Positions 15,739 to 23,590 of a DNA stretch of 30,274 bases are shown here, in pieces. Position numbers and translations under genes: made by a program. The notes under the pieces were generated by a model, which was not told where the DNA came from, searched no databases, and saw nothing but the letters and a program-made list of their open reading frames with translations. The first letter of the stretch is position 1. Every line of letters starts with the position of its first letter. The DNA lies in the NCBI GenBank assembly GCA_964515395.1, contig CAZERC010000020.1, positions 1 through 30,274 of the forward strand, written 5' to 3'. Origin of the DNA: UBA1876 sp964515395. GTDB taxonomy: Bacteria; Synergistota; Synergistia; Synergistales; Thermovirgaceae.

Positions 15739-16784
15739 AAAAATGGCTTGTGATCATCCTTATACTTCTTCTTTTCGGTGGACTTGTCGGTTACAGGGCA
15801 TACCAGCAACACCTGGAAGAACAGGTGGAGCCCGAGAAGGATCTTCCGACGGTTGAAGTGACGAGACTTCAAAAACGCGTGCTTGACGAAATAACGACCT
15901 TTACGGCCAATGTGGAACCCGAATCAAAAGCCGCCGTCGTTGCCAGGGTCGACGGACGTACCGTCCTGAGAGTTCTCGTCGACGAAGGGGATGCCGTCCG
16001 TCAAGGTGAGCTCATGGCCGTTTTGGATCAAAGCGTTGTCAACCAGCAGATAGCCGAGGCGCAAAGCGCCTACGAAACGGCAAAAGCCGACTACGAGAGA
16101 TACAAGGCCCTCTACGAGGAGGAAGTCATCAGCAGGCAGCGCCTGGATCACGCCAAAAGGACCTACATTCAGGCGAGAACGGCCCTTGAACAGGTCCGGA
16201 TCCTTGAGGATTATCATCGCATCGAAGCTCCCGTTTCCGGTACCGTGGCCCAGCGCAACATCGATCCCGGGGACACGAGCAGTTCCCGAACGGCTGCTTT
16301 TATCATTTTTCAGCAGGATCGTGTCAAGGTTTCCGGCGGTGTGACGGAGCGCGCCTTTACCTCGGTCGAACAGGGGCAGCCGGCGACGGTCACCCTTGAC
16401 GCCTTGCCGGGCCAAACATTCGAAGCTGGTGTTTCCCGGGTATCACCCACATTGGATCCCGTGACGAGGACCGGAACCGTGGAAGTGAAACTCCCCTCCG
16501 GGGGCACCATCAAACCGGGCATGTTCGCCCGGGTGGAGATACATCTTGGCGAGCGGAACGTTTGGGTCCTTCCAAGGGATGCCATACAGCGCCTTGCAGG
16601 AACAGGGAAGTTTGTGTGCTATGTCCTCCGTGGTGATGAAACCTCGCTCAGGAACATCGAGGTCGGCAAAGAGCAGGGGGAATGGGTCGAAATCGTTTCA
16701 GGCGTGGATCCTGAAGAAGATGTGGTCGCGACGCTTTCCAGGAACATCGTGGATGGTACGAAAGTCAAGGTGATCGAGCGGTGA
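15735..16784 (+). CDS. RND efflux periplasmic adaptor (membrane-fusion protein)
   Basis: A 349-residue HlyD/AcrA-type adaptor joining the inner-membrane pump to TolC. The GTG start overlaps the tolC stop (GTGA). One N-terminal transmembrane helix (about 4-21) anchors it. Then come the first lipoyl half (VVARVDGRTVLRVLVDEGDAVRQGE), a helical hairpin (about 95-150, ending ARTALEQVRILEDY), the second lipoyl half (IEAPVSGTVAQRNIDPGDT), beta-barrel and membrane-proximal domains (VSPTLDPVTRTGTVEVKLP, LKPGM-like IKPGMFARVEI). No lipobox cysteine is seen. The stop overlaps the pump start. Confidence 0.94.
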   Translation: MKKWLVIILILLLFGGLVGYRAYQQHLEEQVEPEKDLPTVEVTRLQKRVLDEITTFTANVEPESKAAVVARVDGRTVLRVLVDEGDAVRQGELMAVLDQSVVNQQIAEAQSAYETAKADYERYKALYEEEVISRQRLDHAKRTYIQARTALEQVRILEDYHRIEAPVSGTVAQRNIDPGDTSSSRTAAFIIFQQDRVKVSGGVTERAFTSVEQGQPATVTLDALPGQTFEAGVSRVSPTLDPVTRTGTVEVKLPSGGTIKPGMFARVEIHLGERNVWVLPRDAIQRLAGTGKFVCYVLRGDETSLRNIEVGKEQGEWVEIVSGVDPEEDVVATLSRNIVDGTKVKVIER

Positions 16785-19700
16785 AGCTTCCCGAAGTATC
16801 CGTCAGACGTCCGGTGGCGACGCTCATGGTATTTTTGGGCGTCATCGTCATCGGCAGCATCGTTTTTTTCAACCTGAAGCTCGACCTTCTGCCCGATATC
16901 GAGCCTCCGGTCATTACTGTGCTGACCTCCTGGCCGGGTGCATCCGCCACAGACGTCGAACAGCGTGTGACCAAGCCCATGGAAGACAGTCTCGCGATGA
17001 TAGAGGGTGTAGACGACATCATATCCCAGTCGCTGGACAGCATCTCTGCGGTTTCCGTGCGGTTTAAGTGGGGCGCGGACCTGGATGTCAAGACGGGGGA
17101 TGTGCGAGATTCCGCTTCCATGGCAAAGTACGAACTCCCTGACGATGCCGAGGAACCGGTCATCCTCAGGATTACCTCAGGGACGGTGCCGGTGGTCGAG
17201 ATCTCGATGACGGCAGAAAAGACCTACGACGGCTTGTACCATTTTGCCGACGATGTGGTGGCCCAGGAGCTGTCCCAAGTCCCGGGCGTCGGTCAGGTCA
17301 TGATTTTCGGAGGAAAATCCAGGGAGATCCGGATCAGCCTGGATACCTCGGTACTTGAAGGGTACAACCTCGCCCCCGAGACCATCAACCGGGTGCTCGA
17401 GAGCGAGAACATCAACATCCCGTCGGGCTCTCTTGACAGGGGGGAGACGGAATATTTCCTCCGTGTCCCGGGACGGTTCTCGTCAGTCGAGGAAATCAGG
17501 GATGTCGTCGTCGGCAGCCACGAAGGCAGGCCCATAACGATGGATGAAGTAGCAGATGTGTCGGATACCTTCAGAGATCCCATAACGCACGCCTGGCAAG
17601 GGGATCACGAGGCCCTGGTGCTTATAGTCATGAAAAACACCGATGCCAACAGCGTCAACGTGGCCAACGGCATAATCGAGCGGATGAAAAAACTGAAAGA
17701 AGAAAGGTTCCCCGAAGATGTTACCTATAACATCGTAATGAATACGGCGGACTTCATAACCAGTGCCATAAAAAACCTGGCGATGTCGCTTGTTATAGGT
17801 ATTGTGCTCGTTTTTCTCGTCACCTGGATATTTCTGAAGCGCCTCCCGGCGTCTTTGGTAGTTTGCGGGGCCATTCCATTTTCGCTGATACTGACTTTCA
17901 TCGCCATGGGCGGGTTGGAATATACAATAAACATCTTTACCCTCTCCGCCCTCGCAATGGCAAGCGGCATGGTGGTAGACAATGCGATTGTCGCCACAGA
18001 TCAGATTATTTTCCACATCGAAAAAGGCGAACGGAAGAAAACAGCCGCTATCCTCGGTGCCGGTGAAGTGGGACCGGCCCTTCTGGCGTCGACCTTAACG
18101 ACCGTGGTGGTTCTTTTACCGCTGGCTTTCATATCGGGGCTCGTCGGTGTCTTCTTCGAGGCCTTGACGGTGGTCATGGTTCTTGCAGTGGCATCCTCTC
18201 TCTTCGTAAGCCTGACCTTCATTCCCATGATGGGCGGACAGTTCTTTCATGGAAAGCCGGGCAAACTGTTCCTCCACAGATGGACGGAAAGGTTTTTCTC
18301 GGCCATGGAGAACAGGTATCGAGATGTGCTGGAATGGAGCCTTTCCAATCGTAAAAAGGTTATTGCCCTTGCCCTGCTTTTGATGGCCATGACCGTTTTC
18401 GGGTTCAGGTTTGTGGGAACCGAGCTTACACCCGACCCGGATACAGGTGACGTTTCCATAACCTTTCATCTTCCTGAAGGGACCCGCCTCGAGGAGACCG
18501 ACAAGGTCGTCAAGGATATTATCGAGTATTGCGAAAAAAACGTTCCCGAAGCGGAGTATGTCTTTGGTTTCGACGGCCGCGAGGAGGAAGGATTCAGCAT
18601 TGCCGTCGGCCAGGAAGCGGGCCCGAACATCGGAACCGTCGGCATGAAGCTTGTCGACAAGAACGAACGTGAACGCTCTGCCTTCCAGATCGCCGAAGGG
18701 GTCAGGCAATGGATGAGGACCATTCCCGGCGTCGAGAGGATGACCGTTTTGGTCAGCTCGCCAATCAAGGCCATGTTCCTCGGTTCCAAACCGCTGAGCG
18801 TGGAAATCTACGGGGACAATCTGGATGAAGTCCAGGCCACTGCGGAAAAGATCGCAAGAAGGATCGATTCCGTCAGAGGTGCCGTGGACGTATCTGTCAG
18901 CCAGAAGCAGCCCAGGCCTGAAATTCGCATCGACGTGGATCGCGACAAGGCGGCACTCATGGGCGTGCGAACTGCTGCCGTCGGACAGACAATGCGGACC
19001 TACTACTATGGCTATCTCACCGATCAGGAATACTGGGAGGGGGAAAACAGCTACCCGATACGCGTTCGCCTGAAAGAGTCCCAGGCAAACGACATTACAA
19101 TCCTCGAACGCCTGATGGTGCCTTCGGCGACAGGACGTCCGGTCCGACTCGGTTCCATTGCAGATATCGAAGAGGACAAGGGACCTCCCCAGATTGACAG
19201 GAAAAACCGTCAGCGCTACGTCACCGTCGGAGCCAACGTCCACAGCCGTTCACTTGGCGAGGTCACCGCAGACGTGCAGCAGGCACTCAACCAGCTGGAC
19301 TTGCCGCCGGGCGTCAGGATCGAGTTCGGTGGTCAGGTCAAGGAGCAGAGCGAGGCCTTCCTCCAGATGGGGTACCTGGTCCTGCTTGGGATTCTTTTGG
19401 TGTACATGGTCATGGCCGGTCAGTATGAAGCGTATCTGGACCCGCTGGTCATCATGTTCAGCATCCCCTTCGCCCTGACGGGTGTCGTCGCCGCATATCT
19501 ATTGACAGGGCTGTACCTTTCCCTTCAGGGGATTCTCGGCGTCATCATGCTTGTGGGGATCGTCGTCAACATTGCCATCGTTCTCGTTGACTACATCAAC
19601 CTGACCCGTGCGAGAGGATCCTACCTGCGGGATGCGCTGCTGCAGGCGGGTGTCCGCCGGCTCCGTTCCGCCCTGATGACCACATTTACCACATTTTTCG

Positions 19701-19894
19701 GCATGTCCCCCATGGCTGTAAGCCAGGGGCAGGGGGCCGAGATGTGGCGTCCCCTGGCGGTCTCTGTCATGGGCGGACTCGTGGTATCCATGCTGGTAAC
19801 CCTTGTCCTTGTCCCCGTGGTCTACAGCATTTTTGAGGAAAAGATCCGCAGGAAGCCTCGTTTCATGGAGGCCAGGGAGGTGACGGAGCAATGA
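16781..19894 (+). CDS. RND-family efflux transporter (HAE1-like inner-membrane pump)
   Basis: A 1037-residue proton-driven pump with 12 transmembrane helices and two large periplasmic loops. It begins at GTG overlapping the adaptor stop. Family motifs: the N-terminal RPVATLMVFLGVIVIGS, the periplasmic DLLPDIEPPVITV and YPGAS-like SWPGASATDVEQRV, TM4 MASGMVVDNAIVATDQI, TM10 VGIVVNIAIVLVDYIN, and the C-terminal RPLAVSVMGGLVVSMLVTL. The AcrB proton-relay pair DD is here Asp400-Asn401, and the AcrB Lys940 position is Asn930. Both are common in the VDN/VVN subgroup, so the relay differs from AcrB. Substrates cannot be deduced; multidrug or small-molecule export is likely. Confidence 0.95.
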   Translation: MKLPEVSVRRPVATLMVFLGVIVIGSIVFFNLKLDLLPDIEPPVITVLTSWPGASATDVEQRVTKPMEDSLAMIEGVDDIISQSLDSISAVSVRFKWGADLDVKTGDVRDSASMAKYELPDDAEEPVILRITSGTVPVVEISMTAEKTYDGLYHFADDVVAQELSQVPGVGQVMIFGGKSREIRISLDTSVLEGYNLAPETINRVLESENINIPSGSLDRGETEYFLRVPGRFSSVEEIRDVVVGSHEGRPITMDEVADVSDTFRDPITHAWQGDHEALVLIVMKNTDANSVNVANGIIERMKKLKEERFPEDVTYNIVMNTADFITSAIKNLAMSLVIGIVLVFLVTWIFLKRLPASLVVCGAIPFSLILTFIAMGGLEYTINIFTLSALAMASGMVVDNAIVATDQIIFHIEKGERKKTAAILGAGEVGPALLASTLTTVVVLLPLAFISGLVGVFFEALTVVMVLAVASSLFVSLTFIPMMGGQFFHGKPGKLFLHRWTERFFSAMENRYRDVLEWSLSNRKKVIALALLLMAMTVFGFRFVGTELTPDPDTGDVSITFHLPEGTRLEETDKVVKDIIEYCEKNVPEAEYVFGFDGREEEGFSIAVGQEAGPNIGTVGMKLVDKNERERSAFQIAEGVRQWMRTIPGVERMTVLVSSPIKAMFLGSKPLSVEIYGDNLDEVQATAEKIARRIDSVRGAVDVSVSQKQPRPEIRIDVDRDKAALMGVRTAAVGQTMRTYYYGYLTDQEYWEGENSYPIRVRLKESQANDITILERLMVPSATGRPVRLGSIADIEEDKGPPQIDRKNRQRYVTVGANVHSRSLGEVTADVQQALNQLDLPPGVRIEFGGQVKEQSEAFLQMGYLVLLGILLVYMVMAGQYEAYLDPLVIMFSIPFALTGVVAAYLLTGLYLSLQGILGVIMLVGIVVNIAIVLVDYINLTRARGSYLRDALLQAGVRRLRSALMTTFTTFFGMSPMAVSQGQGAEMWRPLAVSVMGGLVVSMLVTLVLVPVVYSIFEEKIRRKPRFMEAREVTEQ

Positions 19895-20208
19895 AAATGC
19901 TCTGGATCCTGTGCAATGAAAGCATCAGCCAGGAAGTCATGGAGTGTCTTGATTCCTCCGGGGCCAGGGCATACACTGTCTGGACCGATGTGCTGGGCAA
20001 GGATAACGAGGGTGACAAGACCCACTGGGGGACTTCCGTCTTTCCCGGAAAAAACTGGGCCTTTATGATCTGCGACGACTGCGACTGTGTCGATGACATC
20101 ATCGAGAAGCTCAAGGAACTGAAAAAGCAGAAATACGTCCGTCAGGCCGGACTCAAGGCCCTGGTCCAGGAGGCGGAAGAAGCCCTGGAAGACGAAGAGG
20201 ACAGTTGA
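19891..20208 (+). CDS. PG0541-like transporter-associated small protein
   Basis: A 105-residue cytoplasmic protein whose ATG overlaps the pump stop (ATGA), so it belongs to the efflux operon. MKMLWILCNESISQEVMECL, followed by YTVWTDVLGKDN, THWGTSVFPGKNWAFMIC and an EKLKELKK helix, matches small proteins found behind RND pumps and known as PG0541-family transporter-associated proteins. The alternating strand-helix pattern suggests a PII-like ferredoxin fold, possibly a regulator or sensor of the pump. The acidic tail (AEEALEDEEDS) and a CDDCDC cluster are notable. The biochemical role is unknown. Confidence 0.75.
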   Translation: MKMLWILCNESISQEVMECLDSSGARAYTVWTDVLGKDNEGDKTHWGTSVFPGKNWAFMICDDCDCVDDIIEKLKELKKQKYVRQAGLKALVQEAEEALEDEEDS

Positions 20209-20232
20209 CAACACCGTAAGGCATTTTATAAT
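20205..20232 (+). promoter_or_regulatory. consensus promoter of tRNA-Thr
   Basis: TTGACA (20205-20210), 16-base spacer, TATAAT (20227-20232): both hexamers are perfect. The start would be about 5-8 bases before the tRNA. The -35 overlaps the stop of the preceding gene. Confidence 0.9.
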
Positions 20233-20244
20233 CAATGTCGCCAG

Positions 20245-20320
20245 GCCGGCGTAGCTCAGTTGGCAGAGCAGCTGACTTGTAATCAGCAGGTCGTCCGTTC
20301 GAATCGGATCGCCGGCTCCA
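20245..20320 (+). tRNA. tRNA-Thr (anticodon TGT)
   Basis: The 76-base gene folds as a cloverleaf: acceptor GCCGGCG/CGCCGGC, D-arm GCTC...GAGC, anticodon stem GCTGA/TCAGC with loop CTTGTAA, T-arm with TTCGAAT. The anticodon TGT reads ACA and other ACN codons. CCA is encoded. Its 3' half is next to an integrase gene on the opposite strand, so this is the likely attachment site of the mobile element that follows. Confidence 0.96.
20297..20320 (+). other. probable attachment site (attL) at the tRNA-Thr 3' end
   Basis: Tyrosine integrases commonly recombine within the T-arm to CCA end of tRNA genes and restore the gene. The integrase lies only 88 bases away and the DNA changes character here. The exact core needs the second copy, which is beyond the right end of the window. 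Confidence 0.5.
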
Positions 20321-20350
20321 CGAAAACCCGGTAATAGCAACATATTATAA

Positions 20351-20388
20351 AGGCCAGCCCCAAAATGTTCGGGCTGGCCTCGTCTTTT
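20351..20388 (+). terminator. intrinsic terminator after tRNA-Thr, possibly bidirectional
   Basis: AGGCCAGCCC (20351-20360) and GGGCTGGCCT (20371-20380) form a perfect 10-bp stem with a 10-base loop, followed by CGTCTTTT. It separates the tRNA from the convergent integrase gene. Confidence 0.88.
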
Positions 20389-20405
20389 GTGTGCATATAG
20401 TGTGC
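20389..20405 (+). repeat. GTGTGC-N5-GTGTGC element, copy 1 (putative integrase arm site)
   Basis: GTGTGCATATAGTGTGC, a direct repeat of GTGTGC with 11-base periodicity, lies just beyond the integrase stop. A related copy in opposite orientation lies upstream of the integrase start (21598-21614, 14 of 17 matches). Confidence 0.5.
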
Positions 20406-20408
20406 GAA

Positions 20409-21542
20409 TCAGCTCTCCTCGGCCACAAAAAGCATGTTTTCGAGCTTTTGGGTTGCGGCTTTTTGCATGTCCGGAAGCACGTGAGAGTAAGTGTCCAAGG
20501 TCAAAGTGACCGATGAATGGCCGAGTCGCTCCGACACAACTTTGGGGTTTTCTCCGGCTACGAGCAGAAGTGTGGCGCATGTATGCCGCAAGTCATACAG
20601 TCGGATGTCCGGCAGACCTGTTTTTTTGAGTATGGACTTGAAGTCACGTAGCAGATTCCTGTCAATAACAGGTTCGCCGGTGTTAGAAGCAAACACAAAC
20701 CCGTGGTTCTTGTAGCCCCTGTTCTTCAGTATCTCTTCTGCCTGGTTTTTTTGGTGCGTGGAGAGCATCTTCACAATGCTATCAGGCAGGGGGACCGTTC
20801 GCCTGCTCTTCGACGTTTTTGGCTCTTCAAGCTTCCAGGATTTTTGGTTCCGAACCCTCACCAGGGTGTAACGCACATAGAGCCTCTTGTTTTCGAAGTC
20901 CACGTCATTCCATCTGAGACCCAGTGCTTCTCCCGGCCGTAAGCCAGTAGTGAGCATTAGCAAGAAAAGAAGACCCCATCTTTCTTCTTTTGCGGTTTCC
21001 ATAAACGCCCTGGCCTCATCTGGGGACAGACACCGCATTTCTTTTCTTTTTCTTCTAGGCAAGTCTACGAGTTCTGTCACGTTCCGAACCAAGAGTCCCC
21101 ATTTCATTGCTTGATCCAGCGCGGAATGCAAAACGGCATGGACGTATCTCACGGTCCTTGGGGAAAGTCCGCGTTCCTGCATGTCGTTATACAGCTCCTG
21201 AATATCCAAGGGATTCAACTTGTCGAGTCGCCGGTCGCCCAGGCCAGGGCGGATGTAACTATTGACGAGCCCCGAATAACTGCTGAAAGTCCGTGGCATA
21301 ACCCTTGGCTTAGCTACTTTTTCGAGCCATTGGTCCAGGTATTCTCCGAGGGTTTGCTTGCTAGGCTCTGCGTAAATGCCCATGTCCCTGTCCCGCAATA
21401 CCTGACCTAGATACTTCTCGGCCTCCTTTTTTGTTCCGTGAATCGTTTTGTTGTGATAACGCCTTTTCCCGTCTGCATTGCGTCCCATGTAAACGCGAAC
21501 TAGCCAAGTGTTCTTCCCACGTTTGATAATTTGGCCGGGCAT
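20409..21542 (-). CDS. int: tyrosine-type site-specific integrase
   Basis: A 377-residue phage/ICE integrase. Start ATG 21542 is preceded by GGGAGGGG; an upstream in-frame ATG at 21578 has no such site and would lie before the predicted transcription start. Order: AP2-like arm-binding domain (about 1-55, with TWLVRVYMGRNADGKRRY), SAM-like core-binding domain (about 60-150), catalytic domain (about 165-377). Catalytic residues are visible: Arg202 (TGLRPGEALGLRW), the lysine in EEPKTSKSRRT, Arg319-His320 in YDLRHTCATL (the first His of HxxR is Tyr, a frequent variant), His342 (LGHSS) and Tyr352 (DTYSHV). It integrates and excises the element at the adjacent tRNA-Thr gene. Confidence 0.95.
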   Translation of the reverse strand: MPGQIIKRGKNTWLVRVYMGRNADGKRRYHNKTIHGTKKEAEKYLGQVLRDRDMGIYAEPSKQTLGEYLDQWLEKVAKPRVMPRTFSSYSGLVNSYIRPGLGDRRLDKLNPLDIQELYNDMQERGLSPRTVRYVHAVLHSALDQAMKWGLLVRNVTELVDLPRRKRKEMRCLSPDEARAFMETAKEERWGLLFLLMLTTGLRPGEALGLRWNDVDFENKRLYVRYTLVRVRNQKSWKLEEPKTSKSRRTVPLPDSIVKMLSTHQKNQAEEILKNRGYKNHGFVFASNTGEPVIDRNLLRDFKSILKKTGLPDIRLYDLRHTCATLLLVAGENPKVVSERLGHSSVTLTLDTYSHVLPDMQKAATQKLENMLFVAEES

Positions 21543-21576
21543 TTTCAGCCCCTCCCTTTCAAAAAAGCTCTTTCTC

Positions 21577-21605
21577 ATTGTACTTAAGATGCACTAGGCA
21601 CACAA
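21577..21605 (-). promoter_or_regulatory. candidate integrase promoter
   Basis: Read leftwards, TTGTGT (21600-21605) and TACAAT (21577-21582) have a 17-base spacer. The -35 lies inside the GTGTGC repeat element, so integrase binding there could repress its own gene. Confidence 0.55.
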
Positions 21606-21614
21606 TAGGCACAT
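21598..21614 (-). repeat. GTGTGC-N5-GTGTGC element, copy 2 (putative integrase arm site)
   Basis: On the minus strand this reads ATGTGCCTATTGTGTGC, matching the copy at 20389-20405 at 14 of 17 positions. The two copies flank the integrase gene as inverted repeats. Confidence 0.5.
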
Positions 21615-21924
21615 AAGGAAAAACAAGAATGCCATGGTTATGGGGAAATATGGGTAAATGACAGATGATATATAATCAGCGGACATAAAGGAGGTTGTAA
21701 ATACATAATAGGTATCATTGATCCTTGGAATGCAGAAGTAAAGGCAAAATTAGAATTGACTGCAATGATTGGACTTGATGGTACAGAACAGAAACACTCA
21801 ATTCGCTCCTTTCTTCTGCTGAAATAACAGTAATAAGAGGTTGTAAATGTCGTTCCATAATCCTTTGTGTTATTGTATGATGAAATAAAGACAAGGAAAT
21901 AAAAAAGAGAGGTTACAAAAACTA
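21615..21924 (+). other. leader region of the defence operon with mini-reading-frames
   Basis: No full gene is seen. A TATAAT (21671-21676) could be the -10 of the operon promoter, although no good -35 precedes it. AGGAGG (21689-21694) is followed by about 40 codons open from 21705 to TAA near 21827 but with no standard start codon. A second Shine-Dalgarno precedes a 13-codon frame at 21847. A 12-base direct repeat (GAGGTTGTAAAT) at 21691-21702 and 21837-21848 covers both initiation-like sites. Confidence 0.4.
21847..21888 (+). CDS. possible 13-residue leader peptide
   Basis: ATG 21847 preceded by AAGAGG encodes MSFHNPLCYCMMK and ends at TAA 21886, 36 bases before the methyltransferase. It has a plausible ribosome-binding site at 6-7 bases. 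So short a frame may be chance; a regulatory leader peptide is possible. Confidence 0.2.
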   Translation: MSFHNPLCYCMMK

Positions 21925-22944
21925 ATGGGCAACGGTTTGGTATTCAAAACCAGATTAGGGGAAGCACGCGAAACGGATTCTATGGAGTTCATGAGAGAGC
22001 GTGTTTCTGACAAAAGCGTTGATCTTATCATTACATCGCCTCCATTTTGCCTAAACACTCCGAAAGAATACGGAAATATGACTGCCGACAATTACCTCAG
22101 ATGGCTCAGAGAGTTTGCCGTGGAATTTCACCGGATTCTGAAGGAATCTGGAAGTCTTGTGATTGACCTCGGAGGTGCTTGGCAATCAGGGGTTCCAGTA
22201 AGAAATCTCTATCAGTTTAAGCTCCTTATCATGCTGTGCGAAGAGTGTGGGTTTCATCTAGCACAGGATTTTTACTGGTGGAACCCTTCAAAACTGCCCA
22301 CCCCCGCAGAATGGGTGACGATCCGTAGAATTCGGGTCAAGGACGCAATAAACACCATCTGGTGGCTCTCAAAAAGTCCCTTCCCAAAAGCTACGAACAA
22401 ACGAGTCCTTGTTCCATATTCCAAGCACCAGCTGGATCTTATGTCAAACGGATATAAGGCAAAAAAACGACCGAGTGGACACGACATTTCCAAGTCCTTT
22501 CAAAGAGACAATAGAGGATCCATCCCTTCCAACCTTATTGCATTGCCAAACACCGGAAGCAAGGATAAATATTTTAAATATTGTGAGTCAAGGGACATAA
22601 AACCTCATCCTGCTAGGTTTCCCGTCGATATTCCGGCAATTTTTATAAGAATGTTGACTGAAAAGGGGGATACCGTGTTTGACCCCTTTGCCGGAAGTTG
22701 CACTACAGGAGCGGCTGCTGAGATCTTTGAAAGATCATGGGTTTGCTGTGATACGGAAAAACAATATTTAGAGGGGGCGAAGGGCCGTTTTACTAAAGAG
22801 GCACTCACTGCCGAGAAAGAGAGAATTCTGTTTGGGAACGGGAAACGTCCGCGACGCCCATTTTATGAAGCTCCTGCACCTTGCCTTAACCTGATTGGAG
22901 AAGAAGATTCGCCCCTACCCCAAGACGGCGGAAAACACAAGTAA
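21925..22944 (+). CDS. site-specific DNA methyltransferase (N4-cytosine/N6-adenine type, beta order)
   Basis: A 339-residue S-adenosylmethionine-dependent DNA methylase. Catalytic motif IV is TSPPF (residues 37-41) near the N-terminus and the SAM-binding motif FDPFAGSCTTG (252-262) is near the C-terminus. This motif order defines the beta class; SPPY/SPPF is typical of N4-methylcytosine enzymes. KPHPARFPVDIP (227-238) before motif I is also characteristic. The middle region (about 85-220) is the likely target-recognition part. AGAGAGG lies 12 bases before the ATG. It is the first gene of the six-gene island operon and probably marks self DNA. No dedicated restriction enzyme of a known simple type sits next to it. 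Confidence 0.9.
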   Translation: MGNGLVFKTRLGEARETDSMEFMRERVSDKSVDLIITSPPFCLNTPKEYGNMTADNYLRWLREFAVEFHRILKESGSLVIDLGGAWQSGVPVRNLYQFKLLIMLCEECGFHLAQDFYWWNPSKLPTPAEWVTIRRIRVKDAINTIWWLSKSPFPKATNKRVLVPYSKHQLDLMSNGYKAKKRPSGHDISKSFQRDNRGSIPSNLIALPNTGSKDKYFKYCESRDIKPHPARFPVDIPAIFIRMLTEKGDTVFDPFAGSCTTGAAAEIFERSWVCCDTEKQYLEGAKGRFTKEALTAEKERILFGNGKRPRRPFYEAPAPCLNLIGEEDSPLPQDGGKHK

Positions 22945-22960
22945 TGCGAGGACATATGGA

Positions 22961-23590
22961 ATGGCAGGACACAAAGCACAAACTCTGAATAGCCTCTTCC
23001 TGGACGCTTTACCCTCGGAGATTATCCGTAGACATTCCGATATTAGGGAAAAGCCCATGGAAGTTGATTTTAACCCCCAATTTTTCCCGGAAAAGATTCG
23101 CCTGTATCTTTACACAATTAGTCATCCGCCTGGTGGGCGAGGGTACGGAGATAATGACGTAGAGTTCAAGATTACGATCAAACTACCTGAACACGAGCCT
23201 AACGGAAACACGAAGGCCAATTTCGATGATTCCGGAGAAAGGACTCCAATACTCGCCGGCTTCGAGGAGGATTATTTCGTCTTTGTGTTATGGGATGCCA
23301 TGGGATACAGAGATATCTCATACAACCGAAATATCCAGGTCAAAGGCTCAACCATCATTGAAGCTACGGCAAGAGGAATATCGTACCAATTCAGGCGACT
23401 CAGGAAGACTGGACGAAAGGAAACGATTCTTGCCTGTAATGCAGTTGAAAATAAGCTTTGCCATGCTCTATGGGCCCGGGCTTACGTCACGAACACCGTT
23501 CCCGAAAAAGAAGGGGAGGTAAAAAATCTTATTTTCGTATCCGGGCAGGGTTTTGAACGTGCTTTTCCGGAGGTTTTCGGGCGATCATGA
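22961..23590 (+). CDS. unrecognised protein, restriction-system associated
   Basis: A 209-residue soluble protein starting at ATG 22961 (GCGAGGA 8 bases before), 16 bases after the methylase; a TTG-initiated form from 22895 would overlap the methylase. It has a beta-rich N-terminal half (KIRLYLYTISHPPGGRGYGD, VEFKITIKLPEH) and the stretch GFEEDYFVFVLWDAMGYRDI with YNRNIQVKGSTIIEATARGI and FRRLRKTGRKE. A similar GY.EELDVF.LWD...Q.K pattern occurs in accessory domains fused or linked to methylases and restriction enzymes, possibly a DNA-modification reader. I do not see a PD-(D/E)XK or HNH motif. Its stop overlaps the helicase start (ATGA). It may recognise the DNA mark or act as the specificity subunit; that is inference. 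Confidence 0.7.
   Translation: MAGHKAQTLNSLFLDALPSEIIRRHSDIREKPMEVDFNPQFFPEKIRLYLYTISHPPGGRGYGDNDVEFKITIKLPEHEPNGNTKANFDDSGERTPILAGFEEDYFVFVLWDAMGYRDISYNRNIQVKGSTIIEATARGISYQFRRLRKTGRKETILACNAVENKLCHALWARAYVTNTVPEKEGEVKNLIFVSGQGFERAFPEVFGRS

Noticed and set aside
18116..19243. Long minus-strand reading frame (375 codons) inside the RND pump gene
   Set aside because: It is antisense to a complete, motif-rich transporter and has no family features or ribosome-binding site.
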